NCBI GenBank assembly: GCA_023238725.1
Contig: CM041547.1
Coordinates: 21,066,744 to 21,130,743 of the forward strand
Source: Scortum barcoo
Taxonomy: Eukaryota; Chordata; Actinopteri; Centrarchiformes; Terapontidae
DNA length: 64,000 nucleotides
Direction: 5' to 3'
Part shown: positions 25,131 to 37,700 of the stretch, piece after piece
Numbering within the stretch: the stretch's first letter is position 1
Layout of the letters: each line of letters begins with the position of its first letter
The notes under the pieces: generated by a model
What the model was told of the DNA's origin: nothing
What the model saw: only the letters and a program-made list of their open reading frames with translations
Database searches by the model: none
Program-made: the position numbers and the translations under genes

Positions 25131-25330
25131 GGCTGTTTTTGACTCACTACCTGCAATAAAGTACTAATTAGTCTCCTCCTGAGATAATTAAATATTTTGA
25201 GCCTTGGTAAGTTCAAACATTACTCACAGGGCCCAAGGGAGGCTAATAATTACTGTAATTGACTAAAGACGGCAGCATAATGATTTATTCTTCCAAGTGT
25301 TTTCTTGGGATTACAACCGATGTTATTGTT
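25131..25330. promoter_or_regulatory. Candidate conserved non-coding element
   Basis: Dense in homeodomain-like cores (GTACTAATTAGTC, GATAATTAAAT, GCTAATAATTACTG, GTAATTGAC) with no repeats or coding frame. This composition is characteristic of developmental enhancers, but conservation was not tested. Confidence 0.3.
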
Positions 25331-28300
25331 TAATAAATGCACCATTCCTCCTCGTAAAATGGCGAGCAGAGCAGGAACGCAGCATTTTAATATACAGTAT
25401 TAATACAATGGATGAACACAATTTGCATTATACTCTCACACTGATGAAGATGCATATTTGTTTCTGCCCTGCTCTTGCATGTGCAGGTGTACGCATACAG
25501 AATAAGAGCGTGCATGCACAGTGAGTGAGCCACAACATCTGCATACTCTGAATGCAGAATACACGGTCACATATCCTAAGAGCGAAACCCCCGACACATG
25601 GTAATGTCATACTAATATTAATATTACGTGCAGGTTCTTTGTGCACAAATACAGATCATTCTGTTTTAAAATGTGCAGGTTTGTGCTGTGAGCAATTTAA
25701 TGCACTTTTTCCTGTTTTCTAACTCTCTGATCTGCCTTTTCTTCCTGGAACAGATGGTTCAGTATTTTCTCATTTTTCAGTATATTCCGCCATGTCAAAT
25801 GGAGTTCTCAGTAAAGCGTAATCGTTTCTTTTTTTTTTTCCCACCGGTGTTTTATGCGGGCTGCCCACATAATTTCATTATCCTTTGTGGCCTTCTCTCG
25901 GTACCTGATTGTGCTTTATAGGTTATCTGAGAAAAGATCCAATCAAGGCTCCAAATGCCCCTGACCTCGGGGCAGAGCCATTGACATTTCCTGTGCGTCT
26001 GGAGCTCCGTCTCATGACTGCATCTACCGCAGTGGAAAAAAAAAAGACAGCGACTGCCGCTCTGCTCTTGCCCATACGTTCATTTCTGCTGAGGGAAACA
26101 AGCAAAGATTATTTAACCCGCTTACATCAGAGGAAATCACATGACTTCCCAGTTTCATAGTGCAGAGTAAAGGGCCACACACAGAAACAGTTTTTATACA
26201 GGGGCATTTTAAAGTGCCAGCTGCAGGGCCATAGCTGGGATTTTAGAAATACTGAGGCTGTGAATTCAGGCCCCCCAACACAGCTCCCACCCCTGTAGAA
26301 TATTTTGATGAAATACTAAGAAAAAGGCCACTAAAAAATTATTTTTGGGATTTTTTTACCATTCAGGTAACTGTTAATTGGCTTTTCTTTATTCAGCTCA
26401 CAACTTGTAATAAACAAATACAGAACCCTGTAACTGTTAAATTGAAATTTAAATATACCAGTCTTGTCTAGAGACACTGTAATCAGCCAATAAAATGCCC
26501 ACCATAGTTTAGGTTTTTAATTATAGAATATAAATCTCCCCTTAGGTTAAAACTCACAAAATACCAGCTTTAAGCTAGCTAGCTAAATGACCTGATGTTG
26601 GTTGAAAACAAGTTCACCTGACTCATTTCTAAAACTGGAACAAAGGCAAAAAGCCAACACGCTCTCCAGCTGATGGTCCACGTAGAAGTATAAATAAAGT
26701 AACAGCATTGTTTTTCTCATTGTATTGCAGTGTTGAATGATCGTATTTAGGTAAGTATGATATTGCTGATAGTGCTATTTTCACTGCGTAGAGGTTAGAC
26801 TTGTGCTTTGGTGTTCATATTTTCAAACAGCATTCCTCTTCAAACATTTGGAGACAAAAGACAGATGAGGACTGTAACGGTATCTCATTGGTGGGAGTAG
26901 GAATTAGGCATTAGGCAACGCTTTGATTAAATCGGGGACCACCTTCCACATAGTTGAAAACTACAAAGTGGATGATTGAATCATGACCGGAGCTAACCTG
27001 TAAACCAGATGAATGTAGTAGGAAATGCTGCTGGCCTTGGAAGGAGTGCTGACTCAGGTTCCCACTCAAGCTAGTTAACCCAGCATGCCGATGTTTGCAG
27101 TCAGCATTAGAGCACCCATTCCTTACATCATTGATCCCATATTTTGGTGTCGAAAGAAGCCTCCATTCTGACTCTTTATATACGGAGTGTCGCTCTGACC
27201 ACAGCTCTGTGCACACAACTGAAACGTGGAGAAACTCAGCAACTTGACAGGCCTGCGTGGCTCCTAAGCCATGACTGGACAATCACTGTTCAGGGGCGAG
27301 AGGGGGGAGGGGGGGTTACAAATGCCCTGAAAGAAAAAGGAGAAGGTGACGTCAATGTGCTGAATGTCTGTGAGCCTGGTAAAATGTCTACGACGAGACA
27401 AAAATAGAAACCACATCAGTTACCTCAGACCTCCAACAGCCTTCTCCAGCGATGTGGATACACAGGACTCTGCAGGGTGTTTGTTCACTTCACTGCATCT
27501 CCTCCTCCTGCCTGCTCAAACAAGTGTTTTACCAGCTTACCTCACATAAATCATAAATCAGAGATCCGAACCACAACTGATCTGCTCAAGGCTCTTGCTG
27601 TTTTAACTGTGTGTGTATATAAACACACACACACACCCATATATATATTTATATTCTCAGCATATGGACATCCACTGCAGGGCTACTGTAAACCAATTAC
27701 CTCTTTTGTCCTGGGCTACAAGCCAGCCACCTTTCTCCTTCCAGCAAATGCCCTCAAGGTTGAAGAAAAAAAATCCACTTCACACAGACTTTATGCTTTG
27801 TCTAAACAGAACCAACAGGGATGGCACTGACCCAAAGACTCAGCCAGCGTGCAGATTTCTACACCGCCCTGCTGTGGCCTGCCCTTCGTTCTGTCTTACA
27901 CCCTGATGAGACCGGCCCTCTGGCCTGCAGCGAGATTAAGTAGCATGCTGTATTAAATTACTCTCTTAATATAATAAACAGTGTCGTTGTTGTTCTCATC
28001 ATCATCATCATTACAGGTTAATTACCGTAAGTCATCGGGGACATGAAATTTCCATGCTTGAAAATGTAAATTAAGGATTTGTTTAGTGACTAAATTAATT
28101 AAATCAACTCGGTAACAAAAGCTTTCGAAAACTCTTAGAGTAAGAGATTTTATGAGTTCACTAGGGAGACTGTTTGGCATTGTTTTTTTATTATTAACAT
28201 TTTGCACATGCATATCAATTTGGCATCAAGATGCAGTAAAGAATTTGAAGTCCCATCCACTTCACACCCAGTCATGAGTCATATCACCAATTTCACCCCA

Positions 28301-28360
28301 ATACCGTGAAGATCTGCTTCACTTTCACTTACAGTAACCCAACCCAAGGGACATGTATGT
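25331..28360. other. Intergenic, no gene seen
   Basis: Mixed unique and old repetitive DNA. The segment 26227-26290 (gggccatagctgggattt...gaggctgtgaattcaggcc) has a diverged relative at 51848-51905, so both are copies of a dispersed repeat. A CA/TA tract lies at 27605-27655 and a TCA triplet run at about 27995-28013. Confidence 0.45.
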
Positions 28361-28364
28361 AAAA

Positions 28365-28690
28365 TGTATGTAGTCATGTAACATTCATGTTATATGATGA
28401 ACTTTAAGAAACTGTTCACCATTTTGAGAACAGTGTAGGAGCTCAGCATGAAGGCCTGGAAACAGGGGAGAGCAGCATGTTTGGCTCTGTGCAAAGGTAA
28501 CAAAATCCACCAACCAGCACCTCTTAAAGATAATATGTCATTTATTTCATCCATAGAAAAACCTCTCTGCTGGTTGCCTGGCAACCTCACAGCAACAATA
28601 GAACTATAGGGAGTTACTATGCCAACCACTTTCACTTTTTTAAAATTATTTTTGACAATCAAGACAAACTTTTAATTGGTGCGTTTTAGA
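28365..28690 (+). mobile_element. Degraded copy of the teleost foldback element
   Basis: The phrases caccattttgagaac, cctggaaacagggga, ggctctgtgcaaaggtaacaa and aatccaccaaccagcacct occur in the order I recall for this element. Partial relatives are at 236-870, 35776-35885, 36635-36720 and 61135-61504. Confidence 0.6.
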
Positions 28691-28722
28691 GGTGCTGCGC
28701 TCAGCTAACCATCTCTTGGCTC

Positions 28723-28768
28723 CTCATATCATATGTCATATCTCAAATGATATATCATATCATATGAG
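28723..28768. repeat. AT-rich near-perfect palindrome
   Basis: The left arm ctcatatcatatg (28723-28735) is matched by catatcatatgag (28756-28768), an inverted copy with one mismatch. Further self-complementary ATATC/GATAT pairs lie between, so this could extrude as a hairpin. Confidence 0.7.
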
Positions 28769-28984
28769 AATGGTACTGATCCCATCTAACCTTCAGCACA
28801 AACGTGTTACTCTTGACTACTCCCAACATGCATTTTAAAATGTTCACTCAAATTACAAAAAAAACACATCTTTCTTTTAAAGTACAGAACAGATTCCAGA
28901 CACTTGCCTGCTTCTGTCATATTATCTGTCATTATTTAAATGAATTATCCTCGTCCCGCACACATACATACCTCTTTATTTCAC

Positions 28985-29150
28985 CACGCCACTCCTGTGA
29001 TTGACATCAGATCTGCTCTAATAAGCAGCTGATGTGTAATAAATCTGCGAGGCTCTTCATTGTTAGACAAGGCATTAGATTCAAGCCAGCCTCGCCACAC
29101 TCTTTCAATCAACACAAATATCATTTATCCATCTTTGTGTGCTTTCTCAC
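28985..29150. promoter_or_regulatory. Candidate conserved non-coding element
   Basis: Unique block with TGATTGACATC, TCTAATAAGCAGCTGATG (E-box CAGCTG) and TCAATCAACAC motifs and no coding frame. Weak call based on motif density only. Confidence 0.22.
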
Positions 29151-30990
29151 GCTCAGTCAGTCACAATGCCCCTCTTTATTCCCTCCCTGCTAGACTGGAA
29201 AGAAAATATTAAACAAATTTGGAATTTCACATTAAAATCTAATTCTCTTTAAATTTGCACTGGTCCATATCACAATCTAATTTTAAAAGTGTGCCTATGC
29301 GTTTCCTGCAGCACAAGGTTGCATCTGGTTGTAGATTAAGTGAATATTGCTTTATATCTGCCTCTAACACGCTCTCGTCCAACACGCACTCCATTTTTCA
29401 AAATGTCTCCGTTGTTGTTTCTGTCTCATTCGGTCCTTTAATGGGGGGTACGATCCAGATCTCACCCTCTCTTTCTTTCTCTCTAGGATAAACCCAAACA
29501 GATTGATTCATTTTCAATGCAATTCGAAAAACCAATACCTTTGTAACTATCTTTTGGCAAATGTATGTCATTGTGTGTGTTTAACCTTGCACAGAGGGTC
29601 TGTTGAGCTCTTGGTGCCACACAATGAAAGCCCAAGGCTACCCACTACGCATGTAGAGTGTGAAAGAAAAACTAGAGATTTCTATACAGGCCAGTACGTG
29701 AGCGTGAGAAAGAAAGTGTGTGTGTGGCAGAACCAGACAGACAACCCTGACCCTGACGCTCCCCCAACATCATCTTTGCCAGCATTCTCACAATGCCTTT
29801 TTGGTTACTAGTTATTCATGCGCTCACACGTTTTTCTCCAGGTGTGCTCACTTCCTCCTGCAGCACATTCCAGAGCCTGTTGGTGACTGGAGGTGTTTCC
29901 GTGTTGTCTGCATGAGGCAGTCTGCTGAGAGAGGTGGGTCCAGTTGTCTCTGTTATCTGCCATTCAAGCCAAGACAAAAATAATTACCTCCTCCACATGC
30001 CATAAATCTCTCTGTTTTCTCTGTTATCATCATGTGCTGCCGGACAAAAGAGTCTCACCGCCATTCAAAGGCCCATAATGGTGTATTTGTGAGGGCGCAG
30101 GTTGACATCTTTAAATGACTTGTTTTCTATGAACAACACTCCAAAACACAGTGCTGCTCTCAAAATATACAAAACAGAGAAAAGCAGCAAATCCTTTCAT
30201 AAGAGAAGCTGAAACCATGGTAATGTTCACATTTTTTGCTTGGCAATACTCAATTATTAAAATAATTGTTGTTTGTCTGTCGAACTAATCGATTCACTGA
30301 CTAATCTTTCTTGCTCTGCTCACATATAGCTGAACATTTTTGAAGGCATGCTGTACAGTTTAAGAACTATAGATTACCTGATGTATTTTAATATTTATAT
30401 TTTATTTTTTTACTTTCCAGGCCGCCATGATTGCATTATGATATGAAGATCAAATTATCAGACATAGGAGAAGTGCAGTTAATCCCAATGTGAGACCAAA
30501 CCATAAATAAATAAATAATAAATAAATTTCATCTTTAAAAACTCACTTATCATATCATGTGGCCTTCTCTTCACTGCTGGTATTTGTTGTAATTGTTTTA
30601 ATTATTTTGTATTTAGGATTTTACTCACTTTTATTGTTGTTTATATTGCAGAGCACCATGTAACTTAGTTTTTAAAGGTGTCATACAAATTAAGTTATTG
30701 TCATTATTATTAGTAGTAGTGGTAGTATATTTTATTATTATTATTGTTATCTGTTTATGTGACATTACAGTTCATTTTATTGCATAACACAACACTTGTG
30801 GTTGCATGGTGGTGCTTTTGATTTTAAAGACAGTGTTGCCTCATGCCGATAAAATAATGTTGACAAAAATGTAACTCAGGCAAGTTTATACTTTCATCCT
30901 GTGGAGACAAAATAAGTATGACATGGTTCCTGTACACATAATCCAAAGGCAGCTGCAGAGTGAGGGTGTCTCCTCTGCCTGCTCCTGCTG
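29151..30990. other. Region upstream of tlcd4, no gene seen
   Basis: Ordinary AT-rich sequence. About 30255-30320 (attattaaaataattgttg...ctaatcgattcactgac) is another small fragment of the gattaatcgattaa family. ATTATT tracts lie at 30700-30750. Confidence 0.5.
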
Positions 30991-30999
30991 AGTTTTCAT

Positions 31000-32330
31000 C
31001 CATAACATTGCGCCGCGGTCTTTGTTCCTCGTGGGTGTAGCCTCTCTGACCGGGCGGGGGGCGTGTGCAGGAGGGGGTGGGTATGTGTGACGTCACTGTC
31101 CGCGCCTCACTGTCAACGCCAAAATAAAACGAGTAAGAAAAAAAAAAAAGAAAAGAAAAAAAACTTTTCCTGGGGACCCGTAAGTCGAAACACATGGCGG
31201 CGAGGAGCCGAGGCTGCGGGGAGAGCTTTCACTTGTGTCCGGGCGGCGACGCTGGTCGGGTCGAGGCTTTGTTCGAGTAGCAGAGGAGCCTTTTTGTTTG
31301 TTTGTTTTTCTTCTTCTTCTTTCTTGCCCCCCCTCCTCTTCTGCTTCTGCTTCTTCTTCTTCCTCTCACCGGGCTCGGTAGCCAGCGGGCTGCTTCACTT
31401 TAGCCGACCTGCTAGCTAACGTCAAGTTGGAGGAAAGTGGAGGAGACGGCGGCTGAACGGGACCTTTATCCGCCGACACAGACCTGTGCGACGGACAGCA
31501 GGTAACCCAGCACCGGGAGAGCACCGCACATATCAGTACCAGCACTGTGTACGTGTGTGTGTCATACTGTGTTTATAAACGTAGTTAACAGTCCAAATCT
31601 CGGGCTGCCTCAGCCCTCTGCCTCTCCGTCTCTCTCTGAACCGGCTCCTCCTCTCGGAGCTGCCGTCTCTGCTGCGGGGCTCGCTGCTGCTTGTTCAAAC
31701 TAGTTCACAAACACCTGCCCGGCTCGGTGCTCTCCGCTCCGGAGCGGCGGCGCGTCCACGGTCCCGGTGAAGCGCCGGAGCCTCACCGTGCCTGGCCGGC
31801 TCCGGCGCGGTGGAGGAGGCGGCCGGTCGCCGTGAGCACGCAGAGCCTCTCTCACTCACACGGAGCCGCTCCGCGCCACACAAAGGGTGTTTATTTCTCG
31901 CTTATGTACCGTGTGTGCAGCCGTGCGTACGTTCAAACCGGCAATAATCGCCGGTCGTTTATCAATAAGCCCGCGGTGACCCCGCAGGGATCAGCTCGGA
32001 CCGGCCGAGCGGCGGAGGAGCCGCCGGGCTTGTGCAGCAATGCGGTAGACAAGAGGAGGAGGAGGAGGAGGAGGAGGGGAGGGGTGGTTTGGCTTTCCAG
32101 GGCAACAGGGGGAAACTGAAGCGATATTATTTATGTTTGGTCGATATGTCACGGGGTTGTGGTTTGCTGACAGCAGCAGGATCGTCCGGCGGAACCAAGG
32201 TCAAAGTGTGGACGGCAGAGCAGCTCTCCTGTCCGGGCTGTCAGCCGCAGTGAGGGGCTCTCTCTCTCTGTGTCTCCTCCTCTTCTTCTTCCTCCTCCCA
32301 CGGGGCAGAGTGAACCAGTCTGCCAGGTGA
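31000..32330 (+). promoter_or_regulatory. tlcd4: CpG-rich promoter region of tlcd4
   Basis: CpG density jumps at about 31.0 kb and stays high to about 32.05 kb, bracketing the first exon. A perfect palindromic CRE, TGACGTCA, lies at 31088-31095. A YY1-like cacATGGCGGC lies at 31193-31202. No TATA box is evident, as usual for CpG-island promoters. The non-coding first exon with its donor at 31502 lies inside. Function is inferred from sequence composition and position. Confidence 0.65.
31180..31501 (+). other. tlcd4: tlcd4 exon 1 (5' UTR, non-coding), start approximate
   Basis: The exon ends gacggacagcag followed by gtaacc, a good donor at 31502-31503. The next usable acceptor on this strand that leads into the TLC reading frame is at 34601-34602. 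If transcription starts upstream of 31194, the exon carries a short upstream ORF: ATG 31194, 28 codons beginning MAARSRGCGE, which could damp translation of the main frame. The transcription start is not determinable from sequence. Confidence 0.5.
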
Positions 32331-34602
32331 AGAATGCCAATAAATTATTCAGGCACATGCTGCATATGATCAGCCGTGGCCCGGAATGTGCAGGGCTGCA
32401 GCCTGAGGTGGGGAGGTGGGGGGGGGACAATAAGAGGCTCTCAGTGCAGTGTGGCTCCTCCAGGAAGGATCGCCTGCCTCAGCCTCCCTGTTGGACATGC
32501 CCGTTTCTAGTCAATGGAGGTTTATTATGAAGCTCAGTGGAGTAGGAGGTGTGCTTTTCTCACAGCTGTGAAACCTTTAAACATCCTCATCCACTGTCAA
32601 CTGTTTCTGCAGATTTTTCCACAGCGTTGTTCTGAAGATCGCCCCTGGTGGCTCTGAGCAAAGCTGTAAGCCTTCGTGAAAGTGTTCAGATTGAGGGCTT
32701 TTGCTCACGGCGCTTTGTCTTGAGGTGTTTTCTTTATCTTCTTGTTCTTTTGCTGTATTTCGCTGTGTTTTACACAACGGCGTGCTTGAGCGACATCAGG
32801 CATTTTAAGAGTAAAAATAGAGCTTTATGTGGGCTAGATGCCATGTGTCATGTGCTCTCCCACAGTCTGCGTTACTTAGGTTGCTTTGCAAAGGGAATGC
32901 CTTTGTAAAATACAGGGCCACATTGGATTCGCCCTCTGCCTTTGTGTCCGGCGGTCAGTGTCTTTACCTTGCACAGTCCTAATCGTCGGCTCTCCAGAAA
33001 TAAGTGGTTTTAAACAGCTTACGTAATTTCTGTGGTCCAGAGAGACTTCCAGTGCATTCGTGAGGCCAGAGGCCAGAGTCCAGAGTCCAGATGCAGTATG
33101 TTGTAATAGCTTGATGTTGTTACTACACAAATGACAGGTCATGATGAGGATGCACTTTGTTAAGTGTTTCTTCTGGACTTTTATTTATTTTTTCTGTTTT
33201 TTTTTCTTATCTAGTCGGTGCTGTGTGTATATTGACAGTTTTGCTTTAATTAGGGGAAAGGTGGAAGCTAACAGATGGAGCCGGATGATGACGCTCACAA
33301 GATGCAAGTGACTCCAGGATTTCTGGTCCTGAGGGCTATGAAGTCCTCAGTCTCCAGTACTTGCTCTGTATGTCGTCTGTCTGTGGGATGAGGCCAGAGA
33401 GTTGCCGATGCCCCTGCCTGACCCTGAGTCATCCGCTGGCTCAGAACAGAGTCCGAATTTTATGCTCTCGAATCTCTTTCTGGAAAAGCGATTAGATTTC
33501 AGTTCAGACAGCTGAACGATTTTGTGTAGATTAATTTTCTGCACTTTTTTTTTTCATGAACAGCGCCTAAAAAAGACCATTTCAACAGAACTGACTTTGC
33601 TGCTTTTGCAAACACTGCACAATTTCAGCCCATCTCCACTGACTGCCGGCGACACGAAGAAGACTGGCTTCCAGTTTGTTGACCTCACTGAAGAGATCTG
33701 TTTACTCTCACTAAGTGCATACACTGTGGGTGTGCATGTGTTTACAGCCAGTAGTTTGCATGTCTGCATCCAGGGTTTGAGTTGGGTCTCATTATTTGAG
33801 AGTATTGTCGCTCCCCTCACACTGGTTAATACTACCAACATGGGTAACACTTAAATCTGTGGGGTAAATTGGAGTGTCGTCAATAAGGAAAGAAAGTAAA
33901 TTACCACTGGTCTAATACACCTGGTTTAAACATAGATATGTGCAAATAATGGGCATTGTTCAAGTGAAATGCAGCCTAAAAACTTGTTACGCAGTCTTCC
34001 ACAGCCTCTGCCTCATGAGCTGAACCCATTGCTTCATCTTGACAATCCTCTTTTCTCTCCCCGCTCAGCCTTTGTTTTCTTCTCTGGGATTTTTGGTGTG
34101 TCCTAAACAACTCACTGTAATCCCCTTTCAAATATGCATAATAATGGAGACCTTTTATTCCAAATCTAAATGCTCTGTTACTGTATTCAGAATGCCCAAT
34201 AACGTTTTTTTTTCCTTTCAATTGTTCCTATTCCTTTCTGTTTTTGCTGCTCTGTATTTTTCCCTCTGTTGCCCTTAACTCCAGTGCTTTTCTCGTTCCT
34301 TTCATCCTCTCTTCTTCCTCTATAAACTGCCCTGCCTGTCTAAAGCTCTCATGTCACTCGCCTCAGACAGCCCATGTCTTCGGCTTATACTTTCCCCCCA
34401 TCTGTCTCCTTCCCTTTCTTCTTCCCTCTGTGGACTGGATGAACCACACAGGGTGCCGCTTCACCCTCTCACCACCGCCGCCGCCTCAGTTTCACTGCCC
34501 CAGGATGACTGACAGCCATCGATTGAACCTGTCCAAGTGTATCACCCTCTCTGTATCCTGCCCCCACCCCTCCCTTCCTGTCTCCCCCCCTGTTGTTTGT
34601 AG
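31502..34602 (+). other. tlcd4: tlcd4 intron 1
   Basis: 3.1 kb. The first 550 bases are CpG-rich with a GAG-triplet run at about 32050-32078. About 32335-32400 is a small unique block (aataaattattcaggcacatgctgcatatg) that could be regulatory. It contains no further exon that I can support. The 3' end has an unusually long C/T tract. Confidence 0.6.
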
Positions 34603-34609
34603 GTGAGTG

Positions 34610-34755
34610 ATGGAGACGAGAGAGTTGACTGTGGTGGCTGGCAGCTTCGTGGGTTTCCAGCTTCTCTTCTCAGTGGCCAGCCCGCGGCTCTCCTCCGCCA
34701 TCACACCGGGATACAGGCGGCTGCCCCCCACCAAGCTCACAGAGTGGAACTCAAG
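34610..34755 (+). CDS. tlcd4: tlcd4 coding exon 2 (start codon exon)
   Basis: Encodes residues 1-49 (METRELTVV...LTEWNSR). The ATG at 34610 lies seven bases after the acceptor AG (34601-34602), which follows a long C-rich pyrimidine tract. The donor is AAG/gtgggt at 34756. The exon's first bases, gtgagtg, also read as a donor (see findings). EWNSR aligns with IEWNSR of human TLCD4. Confidence 0.9.
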
Positions 34756-37700
34756 GTGGGTTACAGGAGCCCCCCCCCCCACAAACTCTCCCTGCTATAG
34801 ACCGGCTTATCTGTAACCTGTACATTATCTGGCAGTTTCATCTTGGTACCATTTAGAAAGCAAAGCTGGACCTAATAAGAGTTCCACATGTTTCACCGTA
34901 GGTCTCTACAAAAGGTTATCATGCAGTTTTTTTGTATGATTGTTTGCATCGCAGTAAAGGTAGGGTCCCTCATTATCATATGGACCTAATGGCCCTTTTC
35001 CACCAGTACATACTCGGCTCGGCTCGACTCGGCTCGCCTCGCCTCGCCTCGCCTCGGTTTTTACGTGTTTCCATTAGGTGTTAATACCTGGTACCAGGCA
35101 CTTTTCTAGTACCTACTCGGCCGGGGTTCCAAGCGAGCTGAGTCGAGCCGAAAATGTGACGTCGGTAGCAGACGGCAGGCCACTGATTGGCCAGGGCCTG
35201 ACGTCACTAGATGCGTCGTCGGAGAGCGACTGCTCGTTCATAAGAGTTCAAGCCCGCCATTTTTAAAACGCAATAACAACAACAAACATGATCAGAGATG
35301 GCTGCTGCACAGAAATCAACCCTTCAACCCCGCGGAGCAACGACGACGAGGTGCAGACATTTCTTTGTCTGGTGGCCTCCATTGCTCCTGTAGTCGTTTC
35401 GTGTTTGTGTCGATAACATATGACGTCGCTGGAGTTTCAGCCAGCCGCGTTGCCACGACGACCCCACCCACGCTGAGGTGGTACTCTATTGTAATGGAAA
35501 ACGACCGAAACTGAGTCGAGTTGATGCGAGGTGAGCCGAGCCGAGTAGGTACTAGTGAAAAAGGGCCATTAGACAGCCAACACAGCCAGACGAATCAGCC
35601 AGCAGGTTTAAAAAAAAATAGATGGAAATGCACTTGCATGCATGCATTGCAATGCATTTGTTTACTTGGCGAGGGTTAAATGAAAGGATTGAGAGGACAA
35701 AATCCCCTTTCCAACACTTCTACAGCTCATGAATTTCAAATGTTATGTTTTTTTAAAAAAAGTGTTCAAACTACCAGTCCCCATTTTATCTGGGGTTATG
35801 TGCCGGACTGTTTCTGCAATTGTTAGCCAGTGGAGACTCCAGAAAGTACTGGTTCAGACCAAGAAATAGTCAGGCACCAGTTTTTGTTTTTACACTTAGG
35901 TTTTTGAATGGATTTAAAGAAGATTTGATGCAACGTGTTAGTAAGAGGGCTTTAGAGGTACTGGCTGGTGGATTTAGTTACCTTCAGACAGAGCCAGACT
36001 AGCTGTTCCTCATTTGGATTGTAGGGGTTTAAGGTAAAAAGGAAAATGTGACAGTACTTCTGATGCTCTTGTGTTTTAGTCTTTTGTGAAAGAAATATGA
36101 GATGTGACTTTTCTTACAACGTTAGAAAATGTAGACTAGAATTTCCCCTCTCGGATGTTGGACAGGACAGACTTGAATGAAAGTAAACCCACCAGCACTT
36201 TGTCTTTCCCCTTAATTGTTTTGTATTGATCAGAACTAGAACAGTGTTGTATAACATCGCAAAGTCATGATGGTCTGCTAGAAATGACCTCTGTGTTCAA
36301 AGACCAGTGTTACCGGTGATATAGCCCTGTTGAGGTCGACCCTGGTGTGCTTCAGGCCAGCTCATCATTGCTCCACACAACTACAGCTGTGAGGTGAACT
36401 TCTGGCGGAGCACAGAGTGGTTTTAAGTTTCAAGCAGAGCCCTCGGGTGAAGTTCAGAGGGCAGTCATTTGTGGTTGCGTAACATCTTTCACTGACTCTT
36501 GTTATATATATTTTTCTCTCTCTCTCTCTCTCTCCTTTTTTTGTCTGCTTCCTCTGCCTCCTGTCAGTACTCACAGACACAGTTCATTCATACAACTATG
36601 GTTTTCGCAGCATGTCTGTCTGTCCACATATTTAAAGTACAGGATGTACTGACCAAGAAATAGTCCAAAACAAGTCAAAGGCCAGGCACTGATGGTTCGC
36701 TTCAGAGTGGCCTACCGTTGCATAACAGCCAGCTCTTAGTGTGTCAGTATGGTGTTTATGTAACCACTGCTTAAGTGCATGGAGTGGAGGGAGAAAGCAT
36801 TTCCAAAGAAAGAGCTGGATCACATGTAAAGTATTGAACACAGCCACAGAAACTATTAATAAGTAATGTTAATATTGCTCCCTTTGTTTCTTTTCTCTAT
36901 TGTTTATCTTTTTCTAATTGCACGCTCTTTCATTTTTACGAATACAATTTGTTCTCAGTCCAAACTCAAGAACCAGAGACTGGCTGTGAGATTTGTAACA
37001 CAGCCTACACATACGGCTATATAAACACTCGCTTTTACCAACTTCCTTTTGCCACGTTCCTCAGTGGCTGTTCCATTTTTAGACACTTCACTCCAATTCA
37101 GCAGCAATAATAGACCCATCCACTCGTTCAGTAGTTGATTTGTAGAGCCGGTCTTGGCTGGGGCTCAGGCCAGCAGCTGTGGGCTGTGGACAGGGGCCGC
37201 TGTACCCGAGACGCTGCATAGAGACAGCAGAGGAACTGTGTTTCTGGTAGAGGAAAGATAAGGGCCACTGGACCTCTTGAGTATCTCTTCAGTGGCCCAG
37301 ATAACCACTCCAAAGGTCAGGGCCATGCTGTATCGGTCCTGATAAAAACGAAGTTACACACACTTACAGGGGGTAACAGATATAATTAAATACCGTATGC
37401 GATCATGAGCAAACATTTAACTAGACCGCACCCCTAACCACACACACGCCCGTGATTCCTCATCAGTTACAAGTCTGTCATCATGTGTACTACTATAATC
37501 CTGTGTGTGTCCATCCACAGGTTGGTGTCGACTGTGCACGCCCTGATCGTGGGGCTGTTCTGTCTGTACATCCTGTGGTTCGATGACGCCGTCAACGCCA
37601 ACCCCGTCTGGTAAGAGCAGCAGAAATCCATAAATGAAATATCCAACAGCACTGTAACATAATGAAATCAGGCAGGAGACTGTGCAACATGCAAATAAAT

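Noticed and set aside
1..31000. A hidden copy of ptbp, rwdd3, alg14 or elavl-type neighbours expected from synteny
   Set aside because: I looked for RRM, RWD, glycosyltransferase and similar motifs in all frames and saw none.
31691..32253. Arg/Pro-rich open frames downstream of tlcd4 exon 1
   Set aside because: They fall in a CpG island, where stop codons are rare by composition. No protein family match and no splice sites.
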